DNA of 64,000 nt from JABAAE01 sp036336715 (GTDB taxonomy: Bacteria; Planctomycetota; Planctomycetia; Pirellulales; Pirellulaceae), in the NCBI GenBank assembly GCA_036336715.1, contig JAYZFP010000058.1, forward strand, positions 10,470 to 74,469, in the 5' to 3' direction. A model generated the notes under the pieces. That model did not search any database. It saw only the letters and a list, made by a program, of their open reading frames with translations, and had not been told where the DNA came from. The translations under genes were made by a program, and so were the position numbers. Each line of letters begins with the position of its first letter. Position 1 is the first letter of the stretch. This document shows, piece after piece, positions 36,239 to 44,913 of this stretch.

Positions 36239-37914
36239 GTCTGTTCCAGTTCGTTTTCCAGAGAGTCGATCAGGGGTTCGAGGGTTGCTGAAAATGAATC
36301 GGAATTCCTGATGGCCGTCGCCAGTTTGGCCAGGTCGTGTTCGAGGAAACGATCCCCATCGTTGAACAGGTAGGGAAGCCCGGTACCCGGGGAGATTCCC
36401 AGCACCTCGAGGGAAGCCTCATATAGGGGGACCAGTCGGGACCCAAGCAGTCTTCGACCGTCATAATTTCCATACAGCTGTTGAGCCCTCAGGTCCGAAG
36501 CCTGGATGGCAAACAATGTGGCAATGGCCAGGTAATCGGAAAACAGGTGACTCGATTTCCAGGCGAGGCAGGAGGAGCCCCAGCTCAAACCGTTGATGTT
36601 CTGATTGAATTGTTCGGCGTAGGTTGGGAAATGTTCCACCAGGGGTGCGGCCTGTTGCAACAGCATCGGGACGATGGAATTACCCGAAATCTGCAAACCC
36701 TTGAGGCCCATGTTGACCCGGTTTTCATCGTTGCCGCGCAGGGAGGCCGGCAGGCCACCGTTGAACTCAGGGGCAACCAGGTGGGCAATCTGAATGTCCA
36801 GGTGCTTGGCCGTGAGGGCAATCAGGCGGCGAAGTTCATCCATGCCGACTCCCAGGTACTGTCCCAGGAAATTGCCACTCTGGACCAGTTGCCCCCTTTC
36901 TACGTCGACCAGAGGATTGTCCGAAACGGCGTTCATTTCGATTTCCACCATTCGGATTAGCCGGACAATTCCCTCTGCGTGTGACCCAAGGTACTGGGGG
37001 GCGCAGCGAACGGAGTATCGGTCCTGGACGGGCTGGTTTCGAATTTCGATTTTTTCCGCCCCATCGGTCATCATCTCCAACAGGACCCTCGCTACCCATC
37101 GTTGCCCCGGGTGCGGCTTGCAATCATGAACGAAGGACTCAAATGGCTGCTCGTGTGCCAGTTGGGCTCTCAGGAGCATGGCCTGGATTGCCAGGGAGAT
37201 GGAAAACAGTTTCTGGAAGCGAACCAGCGTGTTGGCTGCGATTGCCGCTGAAAAAGAGGTGCCGTTGATCAGCGCCAGTCCCTCCTTGGCCTGCAGTGGA
37301 CAGGGGCTCAAGCCGAGTCTCTGGAGCACCTCGTGGCTGGAAAGACGCTGCCCATCGAAATCCACATCGGTGGCTTTGTGGTGGCCGGTGATCGCGCGGG
37401 CAATGGAAGCCAGCGGGACCAGGTCCCCGCTGGCGCCAATGGAACCATGTTCGAAAACGACCGGGGTCGCACCCCTTTGCAGAAAGTGAACAAGTCTTTC
37501 GATCCATTCAAAGCGGATTCCGGATCTTCCCTGGAGGAGGACGTTGGCACGCAGCAGCATGGCACCACGGACGTGGTCACCCGGAATCGGGTCTCCCAGT
37601 CCTGCGGAAAGAAAATTTAAAAGGTTGTCCTGCAGTTGACTCGCCATTTCGGTAGGGACCGGGTCATCCGCCATTCCCCCAAAACCGGTGGTGACCCCGT
37701 AGATTGATTCCCGGTTCTTCACGGCGTCCAGCACCACCTGTTCGCTTTTTTGCAGACGGCCGGGAAGGTCGGCAGAAGACGAAATATCCAGCTGAAGTCT
37801 GCCAGAGAGCACGGCGGCGTAACTTCTCAGGTCGAGTGGACGACCGGAAAGGAGAAGTGTGGAAGAGCGATCATCGGCCTCGTGGCTTGCAGACTGACTG
37901 GTTTCGATGGGCAT
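36235..37914 (-). CDS. MIO-type aromatic amino acid ammonia-lyase (probable phenylalanine ammonia-lyase)
   Basis: This 559-residue protein carries the Ala161-Ser162-Gly163 triad in GSIGASGDLVPLA, which cyclises to the MIO electrophile. It also has the catalytic Tyr72 (YGVTTGFGG), EGLALINGTSFS, KPHPGQ, QDRYSVRCAPQYLG, SDNPL and EQFNQNINGLSW. The layout is close to cyanobacterial phenylalanine ammonia-lyase as I remember it. At the known selectivity pair it has Phe101-Leu102 (LLNFLSAG), where tyrosine ammonia-lyases carry His. Phe is therefore the predicted substrate, with cinnamate as product. A MIO aminomutase making beta-Phe is the main alternative. Its stop overlaps the start of the acyl-AMP ligase gene by four bases, so supply of the PKS starter acid is the likely role. 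Confidence 0.9.
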   Translation of the reverse strand: MPIETSQSASHEADDRSSTLLLSGRPLDLRSYAAVLSGRLQLDISSSADLPGRLQKSEQVVLDAVKNRESIYGVTTGFGGMADDPVPTEMASQLQDNLLNFLSAGLGDPIPGDHVRGAMLLRANVLLQGRSGIRFEWIERLVHFLQRGATPVVFEHGSIGASGDLVPLASIARAITGHHKATDVDFDGQRLSSHEVLQRLGLSPCPLQAKEGLALINGTSFSAAIAANTLVRFQKLFSISLAIQAMLLRAQLAHEQPFESFVHDCKPHPGQRWVARVLLEMMTDGAEKIEIRNQPVQDRYSVRCAPQYLGSHAEGIVRLIRMVEIEMNAVSDNPLVDVERGQLVQSGNFLGQYLGVGMDELRRLIALTAKHLDIQIAHLVAPEFNGGLPASLRGNDENRVNMGLKGLQISGNSIVPMLLQQAAPLVEHFPTYAEQFNQNINGLSWGSSCLAWKSSHLFSDYLAIATLFAIQASDLRAQQLYGNYDGRRLLGSRLVPLYEASLEVLGISPGTGLPYLFNDGDRFLEHDLAKLATAIRNSDSFSATLEPLIDSLENELEQT

Positions 37915-37950
37915 AAACGATCTGGGTTTCGCGAAGGCACTAGCTGATAA

Positions 37951-38067
37951 TCAGAGTTTCGCCGGATCGTCCAGCCATGGAAGCTGCCGTGCCGGCTTCC
38001 GCTGAGCAGCATCCGAAAGGCTTTGCCAATTGTATTCGAAAAAGGTGTGTTCGATAAGAATCGTCAT
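37951..38067 (-). CDS. Possible 38-residue ORF between the RND pump and the ammonia-lyase
   Basis: An ATG one base after the RND stop codon (TAA-A-ATG) opens 38 codons (MTILIEHTFFEYNWQSLSDA... to DDPAKL). The tight junction is like the other coupled junctions in this operon, and the peptide is not repetitive. It has no membrane segment or cysteine. It fills most of the only gap in an operon that otherwise has overlaps or spacers of ten bases or fewer. It could be a small carrier-related or regulatory peptide, or a translated spacer that keeps ribosomes moving. No homologue is known to me. Confidence 0.4.
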   Translation of the reverse strand: MTILIEHTFFEYNWQSLSDAAQRKPARQLPWLDDPAKL

Positions 38068-38068
38068 T

Positions 38069-41000
38069 TTATCTTTTTGTTTCCAGTCGTCCAGACATTC
38101 CTGCCAGGGGTCCGATCGCACGGGAATGCAGGGCAATGAACAGGGAGGGTAGAAAAAAAAGGGCCAACAGGGTCGCGCCGGCCATGCCGCCACAGATGGC
38201 AATCGCCATGGGTGGCCAGAATTCACCGCCGGAGACGATCAACGGGAAAAAGCCGGCCATCGTTGTCAGGGTCGTGGTCAGGATGTGCCTCGTATTTCCA
38301 AATACCACCTGGGCGACCCTTTTGGGCTGGCGTCTTTCCTCCGCCGGTAACTGGTTCAAACCTGCCAGGATGACGATGGAATCGTTAATCGCAATCCCTA
38401 CCAGGCCCATGGCTCCCACCAGGGACATGAATCCGAATGGGTAGGAAAAAACTACCAGCATCAACGGGACGATTCCGAGAGTCAGGATCCCGATCAACCC
38501 AATGCAGACCGCTGCCCGAAAGGACCTAAAGATGAACACCATCAGGAAAAGGATCAGGCAGGCAAAGAGCGGAATCAGAGAATAGAGCGAGGACTCGGCG
38601 GTGGTTCTTTTTTCTTCTTCGCCGGCGAATTTGATTTCATAACCCGCGGGAAGGTTCAGAGGTTTTTCCTCCAGCTGTTTTTTGAAAAGGTTGATAACGG
38701 TTGCCGGGAGTGTCGAAGTCTCGAGGTAGGCCTTGATCGAGTTGATGTACTTTCCATTTTTCCTTAGCAGCGTGGAACGGCGGGTCCGCAGTTCAAAATC
38801 CCCCAGCATTCCGATTCGCGGCTGGAAATTCACGGCATCGGGTCGGAAGGCCGGCAGGGAAAGCGGCAGGTCCAGGAGTTGTTGTTCGTAAGAAAGTTCA
38901 CCCCCTGGAGCAAGTTGCAACCGGACGTCCACACGGTCCTGATTGATGGTCAGGGAGCCAACCTCGACGCCGTTGACGGCGGCTCTCAATTCCTGGTGAA
39001 TGGAAGCAGGCGAAACCGAGGATTCCTCGCAGGCGGCCAGGTTGGGGACGAACTCATGGGTCAGCATCTCGGTGTCCAGGTCGGAGCGGGTTTGGAGGAC
39101 AGAGGGAATTTCACTCAACCGTTTTCGGATTTGTTGACCGTATTCGATCAACCTCTCTACCTCGGGACCGGAAACCATGATTTCGACGGGTGCATCAAAG
39201 GGCGGGCCCTGCTCCAGACGCCGAACGGTTACCCGGGAATCCGTAAACCGGCGACTCAGGTCCCGTTGCAGGCTGGAAACCAATTGCTTTTGTTCCCCTG
39301 GACTTCTGGCATCCCTGAGATCAATGAAGGACTGCGCGTACTGGGGGGTTCTCTGGTACCGCGGCACGACGTTGTAGTAAAAGACCGGTGCGCTGGCACC
39401 CAGAAACCAGCTCTGTCTGTCGATCCTGTCATCTTCCTCCAGCATGGATTCGATTTCCGCTACCGTTTTTTCCAGCTCCTTGATGGAAGCCATTCTCGAT
39501 TTTTCAACTTCGATCTGGATCTGCTGGCGATCTGTCGCCGGAAAAAACTGCACCGGCAGATTCTTCCAGACCAGGAACCCAGTGATGGGTATCACCAGGC
39601 CTGCCAGGATTGCGATTCCAGGTTTTTGGAAACAGGATTCCAGCAGCCCGAGGAAAAAACGGGATGCAGGCGGATATTGCATTCCCTGGTCTGCAAAGCG
39701 GCTGGAAGAGCCCAGCCCAATCCGTCCCAACAGGCCAGGCAGGATCAGCGTGGCGACCAGGTAGGATGCTGATACGGCAGCGATCACCGTGATGGCCAGG
39801 GTTCCCACGAATTCACCTGCGGAACCCGGCAGTAAGGCGATTGGTAAAAAAGAAAGGGCAGTTGTCACGGTGGCCCCCAGCAAAGGAAGCCTTAAATGGA
39901 CAATCGTTTCGCGGAGAGCCGTTACCAGCGGACGGCCCTGGGTGACCCTGCTGGCGAAATGGTCGACCACGATGATGCCGTTGTCGATGAGCAGCCCGAG
40001 CGAGACGACGATCCCGGTGACGGAAATCTGGTGAATGGGGATTCCCAGGAAGTTCATGCTGGTCAGGACGAGCAGTACGGTCAGGGGAAGGGAGCAGGTG
40101 ACGACCAGCATGCTTCTCCATCCCATCATCAGCAAAACGACCGCGACGACGATCACGGTGCTGAGAGCAAGGCTGCCAACCAGCTGGTTCATTCGCTGGT
40201 CAATATGGTCTTTTTGCGAAAACACCTCGCGGATTTTGATGTCATTGAATTGGCGACGGACTCTTTCCATGGCTTGCTGAACGGAGTTCGCCCAGGGGCC
40301 GATATCCGCTTTTGCGTCCAGCAGTGAAGCGAGGACGATTGCGGGTTGGCCATTGATCCTGGCCTTCTGGTGGAGGTCGTTCAAGGGACCGGGTGTGATG
40401 GTCGTCAGGTCTTCGATGGAGACCCGTTTCCCCAGCCCGTCGAGAATCCTGATCTTCTGCAGTTGGTCCGGCGTCAACTCTTCCATACCGACTCCCTGGC
40501 GACGCCCCTGCTCCAGGGCCTCTCCGATGCCGGCGTCGGAAAAATAGTTTTTCAGCGACCCGACCAGTTGGCCGAGACTGATCCGGTGGTCTACCAGGGT
40601 TTCTCCCTCGACCTGCAGGTTCCACTGGAATCCCGGGTCGCCGAAACGTTCGACCTCACGCGTCCCCTGGACACGCAGCAATTCCGATTCGAGGAGATCG
40701 GCCGCCTGCCGACAGGCCGCAAGCTCCCCCGAATCGGATTCTACAGCGATGATGGAGGTGCATGCCCGTAGCGGGAAAACCTTCAGTTCCGGAGGCTGGC
40801 ATCCATCGGGCAAGGTCAGTTCTGTTGACTGGATAGCCTGTTGGACCCGGTTCCAGCTCTCGTCGACGTTCACGATCCGGTCGGCGAGATGAATGACCAG
40901 GTTGCAGATCCCTGCGCGACAATGTGTGTCTACCGAGTCTACCTCCTGGAGGCTTCGCAGCTGCCGCTCCAGCGGTTTAGCCACCTGGAGCTCGAGGTCT

Positions 41001-41167
41001 TCACAACCGGCACCGGGGTAAAGGGTGCTGACAACGCCAACCCTTTTTCTCAATACCGGATCTTCCATTCTGGGAATCACCCGGAGGGAGCTGAGTCCAG
41101 AGAGGCAGATTGCGATCAAAACGATCAGCAAAAGCCTTGGGTTCCGGTAAAGGTAAAGTGCGAGCAT
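38069..41167 (-). CDS. RND efflux pump inner-membrane subunit
   Basis: This protein of 1032 residues, counting from the ATG at 41167, has the RND pattern. A first membrane helix (NPRLLLIVLIAICLSGLSS) leads to a large periplasmic loop. A block of helices contains SVTGIVVSLGLLIDNGIIVVDHF, where the first Asp of the proton-relay pair is kept and the second is Asn. A second periplasmic loop and GAMGLVGIAINDSIVILAGL follow. It should export small molecules by proton antiport. It starts ten bases after the stop of the membrane-fusion gene and is co-transcribed with the PKS genes, so export of the cluster product or self-resistance is the likely job. No outer-membrane channel gene is present in the window. 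The 77 residues open upstream are antisense-like and were excluded. Confidence 0.9.
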   Translation of the reverse strand: MLALYLYRNPRLLLIVLIAICLSGLSSLRVIPRMEDPVLRKRVGVVSTLYPGAGCEDLELQVAKPLERQLRSLQEVDSVDTHCRAGICNLVIHLADRIVNVDESWNRVQQAIQSTELTLPDGCQPPELKVFPLRACTSIIAVESDSGELAACRQAADLLESELLRVQGTREVERFGDPGFQWNLQVEGETLVDHRISLGQLVGSLKNYFSDAGIGEALEQGRRQGVGMEELTPDQLQKIRILDGLGKRVSIEDLTTITPGPLNDLHQKARINGQPAIVLASLLDAKADIGPWANSVQQAMERVRRQFNDIKIREVFSQKDHIDQRMNQLVGSLALSTVIVVAVVLLMMGWRSMLVVTCSLPLTVLLVLTSMNFLGIPIHQISVTGIVVSLGLLIDNGIIVVDHFASRVTQGRPLVTALRETIVHLRLPLLGATVTTALSFLPIALLPGSAGEFVGTLAITVIAAVSASYLVATLILPGLLGRIGLGSSSRFADQGMQYPPASRFFLGLLESCFQKPGIAILAGLVIPITGFLVWKNLPVQFFPATDRQQIQIEVEKSRMASIKELEKTVAEIESMLEEDDRIDRQSWFLGASAPVFYYNVVPRYQRTPQYAQSFIDLRDARSPGEQKQLVSSLQRDLSRRFTDSRVTVRRLEQGPPFDAPVEIMVSGPEVERLIEYGQQIRKRLSEIPSVLQTRSDLDTEMLTHEFVPNLAACEESSVSPASIHQELRAAVNGVEVGSLTINQDRVDVRLQLAPGGELSYEQQLLDLPLSLPAFRPDAVNFQPRIGMLGDFELRTRRSTLLRKNGKYINSIKAYLETSTLPATVINLFKKQLEEKPLNLPAGYEIKFAGEEEKRTTAESSLYSLIPLFACLILFLMVFIFRSFRAAVCIGLIGILTLGIVPLMLVVFSYPFGFMSLVGAMGLVGIAINDSIVILAGLNQLPAEERRQPKRVAQVVFGNTRHILTTTLTTMAGFFPLIVSGGEFWPPMAIAICGGMAGATLLALFFLPSLFIALHSRAIGPLAGMSGRLETKR

Positions 41168-41177
41168 GCCGGTTTTG

Positions 41178-42155
41178 TCACCCTGAGGAACCTGGGGTCT
41201 CCGAGGTTTCTGCTGGCAGGACCTGTTGACCATCGACAACCCGGTGGACTCCGCTGGCAACGTATTCGAGCGAGCCAACGTCCGGGCATTCGGCAAAGAT
41301 TCGTTGCCCTTTTTGGTCAACCAGCTTGATTGGGAAATTGCGGATGATCCAGACAGAACGGTGGTCCGGACCGCGGGCCTCTTCCAGCCGAAAAACATGG
41401 TTTTTGCCCAGTGCGTCCATTTTCAGTCCGCCTGCCTGGAACCAGTAGCCCCCGATTTCCACTTCTGATTCGGCCCGAAGTTTGATTTTTTGCGCGATGG
41501 TCCAGGGAGAGTTCTCGGATTCAAAACGGATCAGGCAGGCTGTGGAGGACAGCTCCGGAAGCTGGTTCGGCTGGATCTCGATCCGGCACGCAAAGGGTCG
41601 GTCGTCCAGCCAGAGATCGAGGTTCGGCCGGGCCTGGGCCTGCTTTGTCAGCCAGGCGGGTAGCCTCGCTTCGAGGCGAACGATTCCCGTTTCCATGGTT
41701 TCCATCAGGGGACTGTTGAAATCAACCTGCTTACCCACCTGGGCCTGGCTCCGGGCGATCATCAGATTGCAGGGTGCCCGGATCAGGCTGGCTGCAATCT
41801 GTCCATCAATTTTTCTGATCTGTTCTGCTAGCTGCCGATTCTCCGGATTGCCCGGCAGTTGTTGCTGGAGTCGCTGTTTTTCAGCGATCAGCGATTGGGT
41901 GTCGAGTTGGACGAGGAGCTCGCCCTGCTGCACCCTTTCACCCTGTTTTCTGCAGGAGACAATCACCGAACGCGAAGGTGAAACGATACTGATTTGCCTG
42001 GGGGGCATGACCCGGGCGGAACCCTGGTGCGTAAAAAGCGGTCGAAGGGTGAATTCAGCCGTACCCACCTCGACAGTCATAAGCTGGGGGCTTTCCGGGG
42101 CCGTTTCGGTCGAGCAGCCAGCTAACGGAAGGATCGCCGGGAAAACCCCGGTCAT
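41178..42155 (-). CDS. Membrane-fusion (periplasmic adaptor) lipoprotein of the RND pump
   Basis: This protein of about 325 residues has a lipobox LAGC early in the sequence (MTGVFPAILPLAGCSTE). It continues with the barrel-sandwich pattern of HlyD/AcrA adaptors: QISIVSPSRSVIVSCRKQGERVQQGELLVQLD, a helical hairpin rich in Gln (AEKQRLQQQLPGNPENRQLAEQI), and SLIRAPCNLMIARSQAQVGKQV. It links the inner-membrane pump to an outer-membrane channel. The ATG at 42155 leaves a signal without Arg or Lys, so translation may start a few codons earlier at a non-ATG codon near RLKIHLL. It is the first gene of the biosynthetic operon and is divergent from the PQQ-propeller gene. Confidence 0.82.
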   Translation of the reverse strand: MTGVFPAILPLAGCSTETAPESPQLMTVEVGTAEFTLRPLFTHQGSARVMPPRQISIVSPSRSVIVSCRKQGERVQQGELLVQLDTQSLIAEKQRLQQQLPGNPENRQLAEQIRKIDGQIAASLIRAPCNLMIARSQAQVGKQVDFNSPLMETMETGIVRLEARLPAWLTKQAQARPNLDLWLDDRPFACRIEIQPNQLPELSSTACLIRFESENSPWTIAQKIKLRAESEVEIGGYWFQAGGLKMDALGKNHVFRLEEARGPDHRSVWIIRNFPIKLVDQKGQRIFAECPDVGSLEYVASGVHRVVDGQQVLPAETSETPGSSG

Positions 42156-42400
42156 CAGCAGGTGGATTTTCAGTCTGGAAATGGGTGGAGTCTCCGGTTG
42201 GGATCGACGGTGGATCGCATGAGCACGAAAAGGCGGGCCGGAGGCTGGCAAGGGACCTCCCTCTTTTGATTGTACCCATGGGGGTTTGATCGTCAGCCAA
42301 TCATTTTCCGCCGGGAATGCCTTAAATCGCAAAAAAACCGGCGAATCTTGAATCGGTGAGAACGGTGGCTTCGAACCACAATTGTCAGGTTATCCAAAAA

Positions 42401-42405
42401 AGGAG
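42401..42405 (+). promoter_or_regulatory. Shine-Dalgarno AGGAG fixing the start of the PQQ-propeller gene
   Basis: AAAAAAGGAG ends six bases before the ATG at 42412. This is one of the clearest ribosome-binding sites in the window and rules out the in-frame TTG at 42382. Confidence 0.75.
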
Positions 42406-42411
42406 TTGTTC

Positions 42412-43737
42412 ATGATTCAAAGTTCCCTGAGCCGGGGATTGTTTTTCACCCTGGTTTTTACGTCGGTTGCCGTTTTTTCCAGCGTCGGCCTGTCGGCCAA
42501 TGACTGGCCACGTGTCCGAGGACCGGACGGTAACGGGATCGTTGAGAAGATCGAACATCCGATCTCCTGGACTGAAGATTCCAACCTTGCCTGGAAGGTT
42601 ACGCTGCCGGGAGGGGGACTTTCATCACCGGTGGTCATCGGGGAGCGGATTTTTCTTACGGCTGCCGTCGGGGCGACTTTACCAAAAAGTTTCGCTCAGG
42701 GAGTTGCGAACATGAGGCCCAAATTGCCGGAGGGACCTGTGGAATTCCAGGTGCTCTGTTACGACTTGAAAACCGGAAAAAAACTCTGGAGCAGAACACT
42801 CGCCAAACAGCGACCCGAGTTCCCCGTTCACAGTTCCAATTCCTACGCGACCGAGTCGCCTGCCGAAGATGGCGGTAAGCTGTTTGTCTATTTTTCGGCG
42901 GTAGGCAAAGTTTTCGCTCTCGACCTCGATGGAAAGCAGATATGGAGTCATGAAGTTGGACGGTATCCGACCGGCAACGGTTTTGGACCTGGCAGCTCCA
43001 TCCTGGCTCATTCGGGAAAAGTCTTTGTGCAATGTGACAACGACAGGAAATCCTTCCTGCTGGCTCTCAACGGCACGGACGGTTCGGTTGCCTGGCGGAA
43101 GGAACGCCAGGGACGTACCTCCTGGGCGACTCCCCTGCTCTGGCAACACGCAAATGGAAAAGAGCTGGTCGCCTGCGGTTCCGGAAAAGTAACTGCCTAC
43201 AACCCGGAGGATGGTGCCATTGTCTGGAACCTGTCAGGAATCAGTTCCTCCTTCAGTGCTTCCCCCGCCTCGGATACCAGCCGGATTTATTTTGGAAACA
43301 GTGGTCCACGAAGCAGTGGTCCGCTGGTAGCCGTCAATGCCGGGACAAAAGGAGAGCATGCGCTTGGTGAGGGTGCGGACAGTGGAGGCTTCGCCTGGTC
43401 CAAGTCACGCTCTGGGCCGGGAATGTCGTCCCCGGTTTCTGCGGATGGATTCCTGTACGTCCCCGGTCGCGGAATGTTGACCTGCTACAAGGCAGAATCG
43501 GGCGAGCAGGTGTACAAGAATCGTCTCCCGCTCAAATCCACAGCCGCTTCGATGTGGGGCGGCAAAGGGGTTGTCTTTCTGATGGACGAAAAGGGTAAGG
43601 CCGTCGCAATCGAGACCGGTCCCGAGTTCAAGATCCTCGCGACCAACGAGATCGATGATCTGTTCTGGTCCACGCCAGCGGTGGCTGGATCTTCCCTGGT
43701 GCTTCGGGGTTCCCAAACCCTGTACTGCATTCGATGA
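42412..43737 (+). CDS. Secreted PQQ-like beta-propeller repeat protein
   Basis: This 441-residue protein has a signal peptide (LFFTLVFTSVAVFSSVGLSA) followed by NDWPRVRGPDGNGI, the usual start of planctomycete PQQ-like propeller proteins. Repeated blades of the type 'W-x-V-x-L-P-G-G-G-x-S-S-P' and 'LLALNGTDGSVAWRKERQGRTSWATPLLW' follow. BamB and PQQ-dehydrogenase propellers share this fold, but no catalytic or PQQ-binding residues are evident, so it is probably a structural or binding protein in the periplasm. It is divergent from the efflux/PKS operon, sharing a 256-base promoter region with it. Confidence 0.85.
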   Translation: MIQSSLSRGLFFTLVFTSVAVFSSVGLSANDWPRVRGPDGNGIVEKIEHPISWTEDSNLAWKVTLPGGGLSSPVVIGERIFLTAAVGATLPKSFAQGVANMRPKLPEGPVEFQVLCYDLKTGKKLWSRTLAKQRPEFPVHSSNSYATESPAEDGGKLFVYFSAVGKVFALDLDGKQIWSHEVGRYPTGNGFGPGSSILAHSGKVFVQCDNDRKSFLLALNGTDGSVAWRKERQGRTSWATPLLWQHANGKELVACGSGKVTAYNPEDGAIVWNLSGISSSFSASPASDTSRIYFGNSGPRSSGPLVAVNAGTKGEHALGEGADSGGFAWSKSRSGPGMSSPVSADGFLYVPGRGMLTCYKAESGEQVYKNRLPLKSTAASMWGGKGVVFLMDEKGKAVAIETGPEFKILATNEIDDLFWSTPAVAGSSLVLRGSQTLYCIR

Positions 43738-43966
43738 TCTTGGTTGTTACCCGGTATGGCTTTCTGGTTAACGTTTTTTATGGGAAACTGCGTGTCGACC
43801 CGGTGCAGGCGAAAAAACCGGCCGATCGATCCTGGCCCCTGGAAATTGCCCGTCGGATAGGGTGACCTCAATACTCCACCCGGCGAGCCATCCGCTGCTT
43901 CAAACGAATCATTTTCAATCCCGCTCAAAAATTCCAAGACAGGCTGCCGCCGCGAAACCTCTGGTC

Positions 43967-44461
43967 ATGCAATATTTTCAACATCGGTTTGATTCCGTAC
44001 AGGACTATCTTCACCACCGCCCACCCTACCTGATGGTGGAGGAAATCGAATCCATAGAGGGTGACCGGATTGAGACTGCCAAGGTCGTCAGTGAAAACCT
44101 CGAGTTCCTGAAAGGGCATTTTCCCGGGGCGCCGGTCTTTCCGGGGGCGATGATGCAGGAATTTCTGACTCAGTCAGCAGGCATCCTGATTGCTGCCAAT
44201 TACAACCCGATGGAGGACTACCGGACTTCGGATCCCGACTTCAATCTTTATGCGTTGGGTGTATTGGTCAAAGTGGAAAGGGCCCGTTACCGAAGGTTTG
44301 CCAGACCGGGTGATCGAATGAGGGCGGAGGTGCGTTTACTGGAATCGATCGGCACGTTGTTCGAATTCAGTGGTCGCATCCGGATCGAACAAAATGAGAT
44401 CATGAGTATCCGATTCACGCTGGCAAACATTGAATCGGTCGATTTGAATGGTTCCGCGTGA
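43967..44461 (+). CDS. FabZ-like 3-hydroxyacyl-[ACP] dehydratase (hotdog fold)
   Basis: This protein is about 164 residues from the ATG at 43967. HHRPPYLMVEEIESIEGDRI and LKGHFPGAPVFPGAMMQEFLTQSAG are the FabZ central helix region, with the catalytic His in GHFPG and the Glu in MMQEFL. Normal FabZ proteins are 140-165 residues, so a GTG start at 43862 would be too long. It should dehydrate 3-hydroxyacyl-ACP. Planctomycetes carry several FabZ paralogues, so it may belong to fatty acid metabolism. Its position 1.8 kb beyond the PKS operon, on the opposite strand, also allows a role in that pathway. The acyl chain it acts on cannot be read from sequence. Confidence 0.82.
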   Translation: MQYFQHRFDSVQDYLHHRPPYLMVEEIESIEGDRIETAKVVSENLEFLKGHFPGAPVFPGAMMQEFLTQSAGILIAANYNPMEDYRTSDPDFNLYALGVLVKVERARYRRFARPGDRMRAEVRLLESIGTLFEFSGRIRIEQNEIMSIRFTLANIESVDLNGSA

Positions 44462-44667
44462 CGCCAATCAACGTCGGCGGAAACAGGGGCACTCCTGATG
44501 GAAAAGGCTTTCCCGGTTGTTCCATTCAAATTTTGGGCATCCATCAAAAGGGTATGCCTGCACTGTTTTCAGGATGGGACTCAGGATGGTACCCGGGGTG
44601 CGGACTCATCGGTTGCCCGCCTGAAGGGAGAATGGATTGGCCGTTTGTCGTGCGGATTCCGTCCGGG

Positions 44668-44913
44668 TTATTCCGGATCCGGCAAGATCTTTTTGGCCGA
44701 TCGGTTGATCACATCGAGCAAACCCTCCGGAGGTGATTCGATTGGGGTGTGGGCCATCAAAACCATGCCAGCCACGAGGTCAAAACCAGAATAGTCCTCA
44801 CCCGTGATCGCATTCAATTGCTGCAGTTCCTGCTCGTCCTCGGCACTCAATACCCCAAACAGCGAATCGAGCTGCAACTGTTCCTGACGCGACAGATCCC
44901 AGGATGCGTTCAT
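44668..44913 (-). CDS. Short soluble putative anti-sigma factor
   Basis: This 81-residue protein (MNASWDLSRQEQLQLDSLFGVLSAEDEQELQQLNAI...) overlaps the stop of the ECF sigma gene by four bases (ATGA). The helical, acidic N-terminus with a L-x-x-Y/F-x-x-G-x-L-S-x-x-E-x-x-E pattern resembles the cytoplasmic part of RskA-like anti-sigma factors. It ends at residue 81 without the membrane helix and extracytoplasmic domain that such proteins usually have, and it lacks the His/Cys zinc motif. It could be a natural cytosolic inhibitor or a shortened remnant. The next 206 bases downstream do not continue the protein in any frame that I could see. Confidence 0.65.
   Translation of the reverse strand: MNASWDLSRQEQLQLDSLFGVLSAEDEQELQQLNAITGEDYSGFDLVAGMVLMAHTPIESPPEGLLDVINRSAKKILPDPE

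Noticed and set aside
41168..41398. N-terminal extension of the RND pump by 77 residues
   Set aside because: It overlaps the end of the adaptor gene, has no membrane or pump character, and the ATG at 41167 matches the usual RND start.
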